DNA of 64,000 nt from an uncultured Bacteroidales bacterium (GCA_903875045.1 CAIQUS010000014.1:1-64000); one strand, 5' to 3'; numbered from the stretch's first letter, positions 26,945-36,558 are shown. A program made the numbers and translations. The notes: a model not told the origin generated them from the letters alone.

Positions 26945-27559
26945 ATGGCCATTCTGGTTACAACAGCCTATTGTCCTTCTGTTAGTTACATGACTGAAGT
27001 CATTCGGGCTGATGAAATAGCCATCGAAAACTTTGAAACATATTCAAAACAGACCATACGTAATCACTGCAATATTTTAGGTCCCAATGGCAGACAAACT
27101 TTGAGCATCCCGGTTATCAAACCAAATGGTAACCACTCCATGACAAAGGATGTTCTTATTTCACCTCATCAGCCATGGCAAATGATTCACTGGCGATCGA
27201 TAGAAACGGCGTACAACAATTCGCCGTTTTTTCTTTATTACCAGGACTATTTTACTCCTTTTTATCATAAAAAGTTTAAGTTTCTGCTTGATCTCAATTT
27301 CCAAATCCTTCAAACTCTTCTGCAAATCCTGAAAATCGGACCCCAGATCCGGTTCACCGAAAAATTTGAAAAATTACCCGTTGGCATAACCGACCTTCGT
27401 CCTGCAACAGGTTCAAAAATTACTGCTCAACATTTCAACTACCCTCATTATACCCAGGTTTTTGAATCCCGTCATGGTTTTATTCCTGAACTAAGCATCA
27501 TTGATGTAATTTTCAACCTCGGACCAGAATCCTGTTCTTATCTTCAATCCATCAAATAA
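26945..27559 (+). CDS. WbqC-family protein
   Basis: This 204-aa cytoplasmic protein matches the WbqC-like family. It shows TAYCPSVSYM near the start, NHCNILGPNGRQTLSIPVI, and the PWQMIHWRSIETAYNNSPFF segment. Family members lie in polysaccharide and O-antigen loci and across Bacteroidota; a role in modified-sugar synthesis has been proposed, but the reaction is not settled. Here it sits 1 nt after a thioredoxin gene, and no sugar genes are nearby. The end of the gene is followed by the feoAB promoter without an obvious terminator. Confidence 0.85.
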   Translation: MAILVTTAYCPSVSYMTEVIRADEIAIENFETYSKQTIRNHCNILGPNGRQTLSIPVIKPNGNHSMTKDVLISPHQPWQMIHWRSIETAYNNSPFFLYYQDYFTPFYHKKFKFLLDLNFQILQTLLQILKIGPQIRFTEKFEKLPVGITDLRPATGSKITAQHFNYPHYTQVFESRHGFIPELSIIDVIFNLGPESCSYLQSIK

Positions 27560-27596
27560 AATAAGCCCGATCATTCTCAGGAATAGCCATTTTTCT

Positions 27597-27604
27597 TATC
27601 TTTG
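27597..27604 (+). promoter_or_regulatory. -7 promoter box for feoAB (TATCTTTG)
   Basis: A perfect TAnnTTTG box 21 nt before the TTG start of feoAB. I see no clear TTG at -33 and no recognisable Fur or DtxR operator. Confidence 0.6.
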
Positions 27605-27625
27605 CATTTATTCAATCTAAATTAA

Positions 27626-30031
27626 TTGGCTACTCTTTTTGACCTTAAGCAGGGTGAATCAGGCCTGATCACGAAAGTGAAGGGACGTGGTGCTTTCAGA
27701 AAACGTATTACGGAGATGGGTTTTGTGAAGGGCAGGGAAGTAACCGTCGTCAAATCAGCACCATTCCAGGATCCCATTCAGTATAAAATCATGGGATACC
27801 ATGTTTCTCTCAGGCAAAGTGAAGCCCGGCTCATCAATATTTTTTCAACCGATGATCAGAATATTCAATTCATAACACCCATTGAAACAGAGATTTATTG
27901 TGGAACCATCGAAGAGGGAACCCAACGAATTTCTTACGGCGACCGCGGAAAAACGATCGACATCGCCCTGGTTGGAAACCCCAATTGCGGAAAAACAACC
28001 CTTTTCAATTTCGCATCGGGCTCGCATGAACGGGTAGGAAATTTCAGTGGGGTCACAGTCGATTCCAAAGAGGGAAAATTTAAACATGCCGGTTATACAT
28101 TCAACATTACAGATCTTCCGGGAACTTACTCCTTAACCGCCTATACTCCCGAGGAACTTTACGTCAGGCTTCACATCACCGAGAAAATTCCCGACATTGT
28201 TGTGAATGTTGTTGATGCATCAAACCTCGAACGCAACCTCTATCTCACAACCCAACTGATCGACATGGACATCCGGGTGGTGATCGCCCTCAACATGTTT
28301 GATGAATATGAAAAAACAGGAAACAAACTAGATTACAGCGCCCTTGGCAAACTGTTGGGAATTCCAATAGTACCAACCGTGAGTTCAAAAGGGATAGGGA
28401 TTCCGGAACTTTTCGACCGGCTCATTGAGGTTTTCGAAGACCGTGATCCTGTGGTACGTCATGTACACATCAATTATGGTCAGGAACTCGAACGATCAAT
28501 CGGAAAAATTCAGGATGTGGTTTGGCAGGATAAATCTCTTACCGACCGGATTTCATCAAGGTTTTACAGCATTAAACTACTCGAAAAAGATGCAGCGGTG
28601 TTGTCATCCATCAAATCATCCGAAAAATATGATGCAATACGGGAGATTGCAGAAAAAGAGATACAGCGTCTCGAAACAACCTTTAAAGAAGATTCTGCAA
28701 CACTGGCCACCGATGCCAAATATGGATTTGTAGCCGGCGCCTTAAAGGAAACACAGCAAACTGCCTATAGGGTTAACCCCGGGAAATCCGTCAGTGAACG
28801 TATCGATAATATCCTGACCAACAAATATCTTGGATTTCCATTATTTGTTGTCTTTCTTTGGTTAATGTTCCAGTCTACGTTTACTTTTGGCGAAATACCA
28901 AAGCACTGGATCGATCTGCTGGTTTCACTGATTGGCAACCAGGCAAATATCATCCTGCCTCCCGGTCCGCTAAAAGATTTAGTAGTTGACGGAATTATCA
29001 ACGGCGTTGGAAGTATCATTGTTTTTCTTCCCAACATCCTCATCCTTTTTTTCTTTATTTCCCTGATGGAAGACACTGGTTACATGGCAAGGGCAGCTTT
29101 CATCATGGATAAACTCATGCATAAAATAGGTCTCCACGGGCAGTCATTTATCCCGTTGATCATGGGCTTCGGCTGCAATGTACCTGCCATAATGGTTACA
29201 AGGACTCTCAAAGATCGTAACGACAGGCTTCTCACAATGCTTATCAATCCGTTCATGTCATGTAGTGCCCGGTTACCGGTATACATCCTTATCGCCGGAT
29301 CGGTCTTTCCCGGATATGCAGGAACGATTATTTTCGGGCTGTACATCACAGGGATCATTTTAGCAATCATCATTTCATTGATTTTCAAAAAAACCTTGTT
29401 TAAAAGCAAAGAAGCTCCATTCGTGATGGAACTCCCCCCCTATCGCATGCCAACCATTCAGGTTATTTTGCAACACATGTGGGAAAAAGGCAGACAATAT
29501 CTTAGTAAAATGGGAGGAGTTATTCTCATTGCCGTCATCCTGATTTGGGCACTCGAATATTTTCCAGGAGGAAATTCGCTGAGCAAGGAAGAAAGACTGG
29601 AGCATTCTTATATTGCTAAAATTGGAAAAACCATTGAACCGGTAATAACACCACTTGGATTTGACTGGCGCATGGGTGTAAGTCTGATTACCGGTGCTGC
29701 TGCCAAGGAAGTTGTTGTAAGCACAATGGGCGTACTGTTCGGATCGAACCATTTTCATGAAAACGGAAACCCTAAAACACTGGGATCTAACATCCAACAG
29801 GCCACATATCAGACTGGACCCCGTGCAGGTCAAAAACTTTTTACACCCCTGGCCGGCATTTCATACCTGCTGTTTATACTGATCTATATGCCTTGTGTGG
29901 CCGTTGTGGCAACTGTAAACCGCGAATCCGGCAGCTGGAAGTGGGCTCTTTTCCTTATCTCCTACACAACTGTACTCGCCTGGCTGCTGTCATTTGCAGT
30001 ATTTCAAATTGGTTCTTTAATACTTTCCTGA
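27626..30031 (+). CDS. feoB: FeoAB fusion, ferrous iron transporter
   Basis: This 801-aa protein imports Fe2+ across the inner membrane. Residues 1-75 are a FeoA SH3-like domain (LFDLKQGESGLITKVKGRG), fused to FeoB. The G domain has G1 GNPNCGKT (117-124), G3 DLPG (163-166) and G4 NMFD (223-226). A helical regulatory domain and then the membrane core with Gate motifs follow (GFGCNVPAI; GAAAKEVVVSTMGVLF). FeoA-FeoB fusion is common in Bacteroidota. The start is a TTG whose context (TTG-GCT-ACT-CTT-TTT) matches the FeoA N-terminus, and no better start is available. A Cys-rich small membrane protein follows after 1 nt. Confidence 0.95.
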   Translation: MATLFDLKQGESGLITKVKGRGAFRKRITEMGFVKGREVTVVKSAPFQDPIQYKIMGYHVSLRQSEARLINIFSTDDQNIQFITPIETEIYCGTIEEGTQRISYGDRGKTIDIALVGNPNCGKTTLFNFASGSHERVGNFSGVTVDSKEGKFKHAGYTFNITDLPGTYSLTAYTPEELYVRLHITEKIPDIVVNVVDASNLERNLYLTTQLIDMDIRVVIALNMFDEYEKTGNKLDYSALGKLLGIPIVPTVSSKGIGIPELFDRLIEVFEDRDPVVRHVHINYGQELERSIGKIQDVVWQDKSLTDRISSRFYSIKLLEKDAAVLSSIKSSEKYDAIREIAEKEIQRLETTFKEDSATLATDAKYGFVAGALKETQQTAYRVNPGKSVSERIDNILTNKYLGFPLFVVFLWLMFQSTFTFGEIPKHWIDLLVSLIGNQANIILPPGPLKDLVVDGIINGVGSIIVFLPNILILFFFISLMEDTGYMARAAFIMDKLMHKIGLHGQSFIPLIMGFGCNVPAIMVTRTLKDRNDRLLTMLINPFMSCSARLPVYILIAGSVFPGYAGTIIFGLYITGIILAIIISLIFKKTLFKSKEAPFVMELPPYRMPTIQVILQHMWEKGRQYLSKMGGVILIAVILIWALEYFPGGNSLSKEERLEHSYIAKIGKTIEPVITPLGFDWRMGVSLITGAAAKEVVVSTMGVLFGSNHFHENGNPKTLGSNIQQATYQTGPRAGQKLFTPLAGISYLLFILIYMPCVAVVATVNRESGSWKWALFLISYTTVLAWLLSFAVFQIGSLILS

Positions 30032-30032
30032 A

Positions 30033-30188
30033 ATGATTTGGCAATTTATGATCGTTGGGGCAATCGTAATCTGGGCACTTGTGCTGACCACCATCCGTCT
30101 TTTCCGCTTTTTCAAAACGCCGGTTTCCAAATGCGGAGGATGCAACGGATGCGCTTTGAAAGACATCAAGGGTCTCATTACTAAATGA
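30033..30188 (+). CDS. FeoB-associated Cys-rich membrane protein
   Basis: This 51-aa ORF, too short for the track, starts 1 nt after the feoAB stop. It has one membrane helix (about 4-26, MIVGAIVIWALVLTTIRLF) and then KCGGCNGCALKD with three cysteines. This layout is that of the small FeoB-associated proteins encoded after feoB in many bacteria. By position it is a FeoC-like accessory or an iron-handling partner of the transporter. The exact role is unknown. Confidence 0.88.
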   Translation: MIWQFMIVGAIVIWALVLTTIRLFRFFKTPVSKCGGCNGCALKDIKGLITK

Positions 30189-30226
30189 TTAAATAAACCA
30201 GAATGGCACACATAAAAATATGATCG

Positions 30227-30257
30227 TTGTTCATCTAAAAAATTAGCAGGATCTTTG
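30227..30257 (+). promoter_or_regulatory. Probable promoter (TTG-N20-GATCTTTG)
   Basis: One mismatch to the consensus, about 32 nt upstream of the DUF4160 ATG at 30290. Confidence 0.5.
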
Positions 30258-30289
30258 TAATTTTATCCTGAAATACAATTCTATTGTTT

Positions 30290-30550
30290 ATGCCAGAAGT
30301 CAGCAGGTTTTATGGAATTATCATTGCCTTTTATTACAATGAGCATAACCCACCGCATTTTCACGCGAAATATGGTGAATTTATTGCGGAAATTGATATA
30401 AGAACATTACAGATTCTTAAAGGAGATTTACCGAAACGAGCCAAGACATTGGTTTTGGAGTGGGCAGATGATCATCGTGACGATTTAATGCAAGATTGGG
30501 AACTCGCACGTCAAAAACAGGAATTAAAACAAATTGCCCCTTTAACATAA
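30290..30550 (+). CDS. DUF4160 protein
   Basis: This 86-aa protein has the DUF4160 signature: FYGIIIAFYYNEHNPPHFHAKYGEF near the start, then IDIRTLQILKGDLPKRAKTLVLEWADDHRDDLMQDWE. The track start is a TTG two codons earlier; the ATG at 30290 (MPEVSRF) is the usual family start. DUF4160 and DUF2442 genes very often occur as a pair, and such pairs have been suspected of toxin-antitoxin-like behaviour. I know of no firm biochemical role. Confidence 0.85.
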   Translation: MPEVSRFYGIIIAFYYNEHNPPHFHAKYGEFIAEIDIRTLQILKGDLPKRAKTLVLEWADDHRDDLMQDWELARQKQELKQIAPLT

Positions 30551-30556
30551 TGAATT

Positions 30557-30808
30557 ATGGAAACAATTATTGAAGTCAAACCCTTGGACAATTATCTTAT
30601 ATGGGTTTTGTTTGCGGATAATTTTAGTACAACTATTAACATTAAACCATTTATTAACACTGGCATCTCAGCCAAATTATTAGACTTTGATTACTTCAAA
30701 CAAGTAAAAATCGATGAGTTTGGTGGCATTGCCTGGAATAACGGCTATGACTTTTGTCCGAATTATTTACGGGAATTGTCAAAGGAAAAGAAGGATCAGT
30801 GTGAATAA
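30557..30808 (+). CDS. DUF2442 protein
   Basis: This 83-aa protein of the DUF2442 family has the sequence pattern VKPLDNYLIWVLFADN and ends in IAWNNGYDFCPNYLREL. It starts 6 nt after the DUF4160 gene, so the two form one small operon. DUF2442 is a small alpha/beta fold also seen in NE0471-like proteins, and many copies in the databases are paired with DUF4160. Function is unknown. A broad module of accessory or toxin-antitoxin type is plausible but unproven. Confidence 0.85.
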   Translation: METIIEVKPLDNYLIWVLFADNFSTTINIKPFINTGISAKLLDFDYFKQVKIDEFGGIAWNNGYDFCPNYLRELSKEKKDQCE

Positions 30809-30844
30809 AATTATACAAAACCACTCTCAACCAAAATTTCGACA

Positions 30845-31654
30845 ATGGACTATGGAATTTGCCTTCACAGTGTAATCCCGGTGAGGGTGGAACCTTCGCA
30901 CAAATCAGAAATGATTACTCAGGTTTTATTCGGGGAGTTGTACCGCATAAATGAGAAAGAAAACGACTGGGTTAAAATCCAACTCTTACTGGATGATTAC
31001 CAAGGATGGATTAACATCCTGCAGATGAGTGTGATAAACGAGCAGGAATTTCTCCGGCTTTCCGATGCAGAAACATCCATTTCCTCTGACCTTGTCCAGC
31101 TTCTTACCTGTGAAAACACTCAATCAATGATCCCATTGGTTATCGGGAGTTCGCTCCCGGCGTATGATGACTTTCGGATAAGTATAAACAAGAGTGTTTA
31201 TTTATTTGATGGCCAGGTTTCCGCATCAACCCTCAACGGCGAAACTCACGGCCATGAATTAATCCTGAACATCAGGCAACAAATAATTGAGGATGCCAAA
31301 CTTCTCCTGAATGCCCCTTATCTGTGGGGTGGCCGGTCACCTTTTGGCATCGACTGTTCAGGGTTTGTTCAAATAATTTTTAAACTTCAGGGGTTGAAAC
31401 TCCTTCGTGATGCCTCACAACAAGCTACACAGGGTGAAATAATCAGTTTACTTGCTGAAGCCATGCCAGGTGATCTTGCATTTTTCGACGATGCTGACGG
31501 CAATATTACCCATGTTGGTATGCTCATCGATGCTCAGCGAATTATTCATTGTTCAGGGCATGTACGCATCGATGCCCTCGACCATGAAGGAATATACAAT
31601 CTGAATTTGCAGAAATATACACACAAATTACGACTAATCAAACGAATAATCTGA
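30845..31654 (+). CDS. SH3-domain NlpC/P60 cell-wall hydrolase
   Basis: This 269-aa protein has an N-terminal bacterial SH3 domain (about 5-65), a second SH3-like region (about 85-150) and a C-terminal NlpC/P60 domain (about 150-269). The catalytic residues are Cys171 in GIDCSGFVQ, His223 in ITHVGM and His235 in IIHCSG. Proteins with this architecture cleave peptidoglycan stem peptides, usually the gamma-D-glutamyl-diamino acid bond (YkfC/LysM-like endopeptidases). No signal peptide is visible, which suggests action in the cytoplasm on recycled muropeptides, like YkfC. Confidence 0.9.
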   Translation: MDYGICLHSVIPVRVEPSHKSEMITQVLFGELYRINEKENDWVKIQLLLDDYQGWINILQMSVINEQEFLRLSDAETSISSDLVQLLTCENTQSMIPLVIGSSLPAYDDFRISINKSVYLFDGQVSASTLNGETHGHELILNIRQQIIEDAKLLLNAPYLWGGRSPFGIDCSGFVQIIFKLQGLKLLRDASQQATQGEIISLLAEAMPGDLAFFDDADGNITHVGMLIDAQRIIHCSGHVRIDALDHEGIYNLNLQKYTHKLRLIKRII

Positions 31655-31677
31655 TAATCAGCAGACTGAGGAATGAA

Positions 31678-32349
31678 TTAATCCTTCTTCGCTGGTTTTG
31701 AAATTTTCTCCTGATTGAACACCCAGGTCAGTCGGACGGTGATTACATTGTTGTACTGATAGCGGGTATACTCAATTCTTGGATAAGTACCAGGATCCTT
31801 GACCAAAACAGTCCGGTTGCTTCTCATGGAATACTGGTAACGCAGATTTGCCCATAGCTTGCTCCATAACCGGATCTGGAGATCGGCGATAACAGCTATT
31901 TCATTGTTTGAAAGTGATGTTTGATAAATGAAGATACTGTCGTAAAAATTATTTTTTGTTTCTTTATAGTTGACCAGTTGTCCATAAGAAAACCCCACGC
32001 CACCGGAAATCAGCTTTTTATCTGTGAAATGGATTAAAACAGGAACCTCGGCATAATCAAGGTTTAACCGAAACCTGGTCGAATCAGTGGCCCCTCCGTG
32101 GTAACTTCCTTTTTGAGAATAGAGTAACTCCATACTCACCGACCAATTGTTCTTTTTCCCAAATGGCACCGCAACCATTGGCCCCACATTGAGACCTACC
32201 TTGTTGAACCCGAAAAATTCATCACCATCCACCTGGGTAAGGTTCATCCCAAGACTAACAGCCCCGAGAAACCGCTGTGCTTTTACCGGCGAAGAGAAAG
32301 ATACTGTAAAAATCAGAAGGAAATAAAAAGTGGCAGCACGCATCAGCAT
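31678..32349 (-). CDS. Outer-membrane beta-barrel protein (PorT/OMP_b-brl type)
   Basis: This 223-aa protein has a signal peptide (about 1-24, SSPVKAQ) followed by alternating hydrophobic-polar strands typical of an 8-stranded outer-membrane barrel of the Bacteroidota PorT-like class (LGAVSLGMNLTQVDGDEF; VGPMVAVPFGKKNNWSVSMELLYSQKGSYH). Two in-frame ATGs (32349 and 32343) are possible starts. It is encoded after tex with a 73-nt gap that holds a heptamer array, so part of the operon may read through. Function unknown; a structural or small-molecule channel role is possible. Confidence 0.78.
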   Translation of the reverse strand: MLMRAATFYFLLIFTVSFSSPVKAQRFLGAVSLGMNLTQVDGDEFFGFNKVGLNVGPMVAVPFGKKNNWSVSMELLYSQKGSYHGGATDSTRFRLNLDYAEVPVLIHFTDKKLISGGVGFSYGQLVNYKETKNNFYDSIFIYQTSLSNNEIAVIADLQIRLWSKLWANLRYQYSMRSNRTVLVKDPGTYPRIEYTRYQYNNVITVRLTWVFNQEKISKPAKKD

Positions 32350-32360
32350 TGGTATATCCC

Positions 32361-32409
32361 CGTAATTCGTAATTCGTCAATCGTAATTCGTTAATAGTAG
32401 TTCGTCAAT
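32361..32409 (+). repeat. Degenerate heptamer microsatellite, CGTAATT type
   Basis: Seven 7-bp units (CGTAATT, CGTAATT, CGTCAAT, CGTAATT, CGTTAAT, AGTAGTT, CGTCAAT) lie between the end of tex and the barrel protein start, 11 nt upstream of that start on the minus strand. Confidence 0.9.
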
Positions 32410-32422
32410 TGCATACTAACGT

Positions 32423-34576
32423 TTAATTGCCCTGCTTAGTATGCTGGCCTTTCATGGTGAGTTGTATCCGTTTTCGATCCATGTCAATATCCAGTACCTC
32501 AACCATCACCTTTTGGTTGAGTTTGACAACTTCATTTGGGTCTTTTACGAAACGATCTGCAAGCTGGCTTACATGAACCAGCCCATCCTGGTGAACCCCC
32601 AGGTCGACAAAAACACCAAAATTTGTAATGTTGGTAATAATTCCAGGTAGTTTCATGCCTATCCGGAGGTCGTTGATAGAGTGAATATTTTTATCGAACT
32701 CGAACATTTCGAACTGCTTCCTCGGGTCTCGGCCCGGTTTGGCTAGTTCGAGCATGATATCATGAAGAGTGGGCATTCCGACCTTTTCGCTTATAAATTC
32801 ATCCAGATTGACCTTTGAACGCAATTCAGAACTCGCTATAAGCTCATCAACCGTACAATTCAACCTTTTGGCCATACGATCAACTACCAAATAACTTTCA
32901 GGATGAACGGAACTCCTGTCGAGTGGATTTTTTGCATCACGGATACGCAAAAATCCAGCAGCCTGTTCGAAAGCTTTGTCACCAAAACGGGATACCTTCC
33001 TGAACTCGGCGCGTGAGTTGAATTGCCCGTTTTCATTGCGATAGGCAATGATGTTCTTAGCCAGGGCCCGACCAAGCCCTGAAACGTAGGTGAGTAACTC
33101 CTCACTGGCAGTGTTGACCTCCACGCCCACTTTGTTGACACAACTAACCACCGTATCTTCCAAACTTTTCATGAGGGCTGTTTGATCTACATCATGCTGA
33201 TACTGACCTACTCCTATTGATTTTGGTTCAATCTTAACCAATTCGGCCAAGGGATCCATGAGACGCCTCCCAATGGAAACTGATCCCCGAACTGTGACAT
33301 CATAATCAGGAAATTCTTTTCGCGCAACTGCCGAAGCGGAATAAACAGATGCTCCACTTTCATTCACAGCGAGAGCGATCACATCCCTGTCAAACGGGAT
33401 GGCCTTGATCAATCGTTCAGTCTCACGCCCGGCTGTTCCATTCCCGATAGCGATCGCCTCAATCTTATAGGCATTGACAAGGCTTTTTATCTTATGGATC
33501 GATTCTTTCACCTCATTCTGGGGTGGATGGGGATAAATTGTTTCGTTATGTACCAATTTTCCCTGACGATCGAGGCAAACTACTTTACATCCTGTCCGGA
33601 ATCCGGGATCAATCGCAAGCACATTTTTTTGTCCGAGTGGTGGAGCAAGCAACAACTGCCGCATATTTTCGGCAAATACCCTGATTGCTTCCGTATCAGC
33701 CTTTTCCTTGGCCCACTGGCGCATTTCAGTTTCAATGGAGGGGAATAACAATCGTTTGCAGCTATCGGTAATGGCACCCTTCACCAGTATTGCTGAAGAA
33801 TTATTACCTTTAAGAAAAATCCTCCCCAGAATTTCCTCAGCCTGTTCATTTTCAACTTCAACAGATATTCTCAGAAAACCCTCATTTTCACCCCGGAACA
33901 TAGCCAATAACCGATGGGATGGTACACGGTGCAATGGCTCGTGATAGTCAAAATACATTTGAAAATTAATACCATCCTCATCCTTCCCCTTAACTACTTT
34001 CGCTGCAACCACTGAATCCTTTTGAAATAAGGCTCGGATGCGTTTACGTGCATAACTGTCTTCATTGACTTTTTCTGCAATAATGTCACTTGCACCCTGG
34101 ATGGCTTCTTCCACTGACAGCACACCTTTTTCAGGATCTACGAATTTTGAGGCCCTGAATTCAATGTCATCATAACGCTGTGAAAAAATTAAATCGGCCA
34201 ATGGTTCAAGTCCTTTTTCACGTGCGATGCTGGCACGGGTTTTCCTTTTGGGTTTAAAAGGCAGGTAAATATCTTCCAATTCAGCCAAAGTGGCCGCCTT
34301 GGTAACCGCCATTTCTAATTCCGGTGTGAGCTTTTCCTGCTCCTGCAACGATTTTAGTATGGCCGTGCGCCGCGCTTCCAGTTCTTTTAATTGGGCAAGG
34401 CGATCGCGGACCTGCGCGATAACCACCTCATCCATTGAACCGGTCATCTCTTTCCTGTACCGGGCAATGAATGGTATTGTAGCGCCACTTTCAAGCAGAT
34501 TAATTGTGTTTTGAACAAAGCCCGCAGGCTGTTTAAGTTCATCGGCAATGATCTGGGTAAATTTTTCGTTTATCAT
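32423..34576 (-). CDS. tex: Tex-family RNA-binding protein
   Basis: This 717-aa protein is the full length of Tex/YhgF. It has an N-terminal helical region (about 1-320, with SGATIPFIARYRKEMTGSMDE), a YqgF/RNase H-like domain (LAIDPGFRTGCKVVCLD), a helix-hairpin-helix region (LLTYVSGLGRALAKNIIAYR) and a C-terminal S1 domain (about 640-712, GIITNITNFGVFVDLG). Tex binds RNA and affects transcription in several bacteria; the mechanism is only partly known. The start overlaps the stop of the upstream T9SS cargo gene as ATGA, so a housekeeping gene is translationally coupled to surface-protein genes. Confidence 0.95.
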   Translation of the reverse strand: MINEKFTQIIADELKQPAGFVQNTINLLESGATIPFIARYRKEMTGSMDEVVIAQVRDRLAQLKELEARRTAILKSLQEQEKLTPELEMAVTKAATLAELEDIYLPFKPKRKTRASIAREKGLEPLADLIFSQRYDDIEFRASKFVDPEKGVLSVEEAIQGASDIIAEKVNEDSYARKRIRALFQKDSVVAAKVVKGKDEDGINFQMYFDYHEPLHRVPSHRLLAMFRGENEGFLRISVEVENEQAEEILGRIFLKGNNSSAILVKGAITDSCKRLLFPSIETEMRQWAKEKADTEAIRVFAENMRQLLLAPPLGQKNVLAIDPGFRTGCKVVCLDRQGKLVHNETIYPHPPQNEVKESIHKIKSLVNAYKIEAIAIGNGTAGRETERLIKAIPFDRDVIALAVNESGASVYSASAVARKEFPDYDVTVRGSVSIGRRLMDPLAELVKIEPKSIGVGQYQHDVDQTALMKSLEDTVVSCVNKVGVEVNTASEELLTYVSGLGRALAKNIIAYRNENGQFNSRAEFRKVSRFGDKAFEQAAGFLRIRDAKNPLDRSSVHPESYLVVDRMAKRLNCTVDELIASSELRSKVNLDEFISEKVGMPTLHDIMLELAKPGRDPRKQFEMFEFDKNIHSINDLRIGMKLPGIITNITNFGVFVDLGVHQDGLVHVSQLADRFVKDPNEVVKLNQKVMVEVLDIDMDRKRIQLTMKGQHTKQGN

Positions 34577-36558
34577 CTTACAAGTGTAACCGTCCCTTTA
34601 AAAACAACATCGCCCTGGGTGATAATATCCTGCCCCAGAAAACCAATGTTTACGATCCAGATATAGGAAGCGGGCGGACAATATTGGCCTCCAAAGGTAC
34701 CATCCCAAACTTTATCAACATTATCAGATTCGAAAACCAACTGACCCCAACGATCGCAAACAACCATTTTAAAAGTAATATTTTTATATAATGCGAATAC
34801 CCTGAACACATCATTCAAGCCATCGCCATTGGGAGAAAAAGCGTTTGGTATAAAATATTCAAACACCTTTACAAACGTTGTATCCGAATTGGTGCAGCAG
34901 TGAATATCCTTCACTTTCGCCCAATAGGAGCCCTGGCTTTCAACATTGATAATGGAATCCCTGGAACCGGTTGACCAAAGATAGTCAGTGTATCCGCCAC
35001 CAGCATGAAGATTTATGGCAGATCCTTTATACAATAAAATTGTATCTCCTAAAACAATGCGGGGCAAGGGATAATTTGTCACACTTACAGAATCTGTATA
35101 GGCCTGACCATTAAATGTTTCAGTCAGCTTTACCCAATAGCTTCCAGGATTTGCATAAGCATATAAAGGGTCCTGTGCATTGGAGGTTCCACCATCTCCA
35201 AAATCCCATGACTGTGAGTCTATATTAGCTTTATTGGTAATCCGAAATTGTGTTACATTTCCATGGCACACACTATCCCAGGTAAAAGGAGGTATATTGA
35301 CATAACTTTGAACAAAATTCGGAAGGCTGTATATGCTTTTACGGCCCAGCAGAGGGAAACTGCTGCCTGAAACATTGTTCAACAGGTTAAAATTACATGC
35401 AGTTCCCGCACGGTTCGGATTATAGATTACCTCGAGAGAATCCCGTTTTGAAAGGATGTTATTCGTGCGTGATATATAAATTCGTCCATCGGTTCCCAAT
35501 TGCATGGCTGCCACACGGATACCAAACACGGAATCGATCACAACCGGATTTACCAAACCATTTTTAAGGTTGAATTGGTAAATAAACGAAGGCATTGACG
35601 GGTGCTCCACCCCGCCAATTTCAAAAAGGGTGGCATACAGAAATCTGCCATTGGGTGAAAACTCTATACCATAAGGGTTTACATTCGGTTTGGTTGCAGT
35701 ATAGCTTTTGGAATTTGAAACAACTCCTGTTTCATCATTAAAATCAAAAACCTCAATCTTTTTTTTCTGTGTAATGGCAAGTGCAAGCCTTTTACCGTCA
35801 GGTGAAGCTTTCAGGTAGCCCACAGCATTGTTGGCATCCTTGCTGCTCCCTCCGCTGATGCTGCCAACGGCACTGATTACAGGAGGAGCCATTCCTGCGT
35901 TGGTGATGAGATAAGCATAAAATTTATCAGAATTCCATTCATGTGCAATGACCCAGAAAAAATTTCCATTCTTATGCTTTACCGCTGTCAATTTCTGGCA
36001 AACCGGAGATAAAACCGGTACATTTAAGGAACTTGAAACCGCATCACCCAGTCCATTCCGAAGTTTTAAATCAATAAGGGTATAAGATAAACCTTTGGTG
36101 GTATATGTAACCGAATCCTGGAACTTTAGAATATCAACAGTAAAAATATAATACAGGGATGAATCGCCTGGCCAGGGAACAATGATACATGGCTGTGTTA
36201 CGCCAAGATCACCTGCCAATCCGGTGGCATTGGGCATGATGGTGTTTGTTCTATCCCAGACTCTCTTTCCGTCAGAATAAAAAAGGAGGTTCCCCAAACT
36301 GTCGCATATACTGGAAGAGGCTTTAAATGCAGTCATCATATTTTCATTGGGCACAGGGGTTACAGTGCCAAATCTGAAATCAAGACCTGCTTTTTCACCA
36401 AAATACCAAAGATCAGCTTGTTTTTGCGACCTCGGACAATTACTTTTATACCAGGTTGTCTGACACGGCGCTATACTGGATAACAAGAGAAACAGGAAAG
36501 ACAAGAGGGTTTGCCCTAACCATTTAGCCGGAAGTGTATTAGATCTCTTTTTCGGCAC
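34573..36558 (-). CDS. T9SS type B cargo with PKD domain (gliding-motility C-terminal domain)
   Basis: This 661-aa protein has a signal peptide (about 15-33). A beta-propeller-like N-terminal region (about 45-400) of the kind common in Bacteroidota type B cargos follows, starting DLWYFGEKAGLDF and LLFYSDGKRVWD. A PKD domain lies at about 430-510 (SWDFGDGGTSNAQDPLYAYANPG), and an Ig-like segment after it. A CHU_C/type B T9SS tail (about 570-661, YFIPNAFSPNGDGLNDVF and CDRWGQLVFES) ends the protein. The start is a GTG sharing one base with the TAG stop of the upstream gene, and the stop overlaps the tex start, so translation is tightly chained. It is surface-exposed or secreted; ligand unknown. 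Confidence 0.9.
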   Translation of the reverse strand: MPKKRSNTLPAKWLGQTLLSFLFLLLSSIAPCQTTWYKSNCPRSQKQADLWYFGEKAGLDFRFGTVTPVPNENMMTAFKASSSICDSLGNLLFYSDGKRVWDRTNTIMPNATGLAGDLGVTQPCIIVPWPGDSSLYYIFTVDILKFQDSVTYTTKGLSYTLIDLKLRNGLGDAVSSSLNVPVLSPVCQKLTAVKHKNGNFFWVIAHEWNSDKFYAYLITNAGMAPPVISAVGSISGGSSKDANNAVGYLKASPDGKRLALAITQKKKIEVFDFNDETGVVSNSKSYTATKPNVNPYGIEFSPNGRFLYATLFEIGGVEHPSMPSFIYQFNLKNGLVNPVVIDSVFGIRVAAMQLGTDGRIYISRTNNILSKRDSLEVIYNPNRAGTACNFNLLNNVSGSSFPLLGRKSIYSLPNFVQSYVNIPPFTWDSVCHGNVTQFRITNKANIDSQSWDFGDGGTSNAQDPLYAYANPGSYWVKLTETFNGQAYTDSVSVTNYPLPRIVLGDTILLYKGSAINLHAGGGYTDYLWSTGSRDSIINVESQGSYWAKVKDIHCCTNSDTTFVKVFEYFIPNAFSPNGDGLNDVFRVFALYKNITFKMVVCDRWGQLVFESDNVDKVWDGTFGGQYCPPASYIWIVNIGFLGQDIITQGDVVFKGTVTLVR

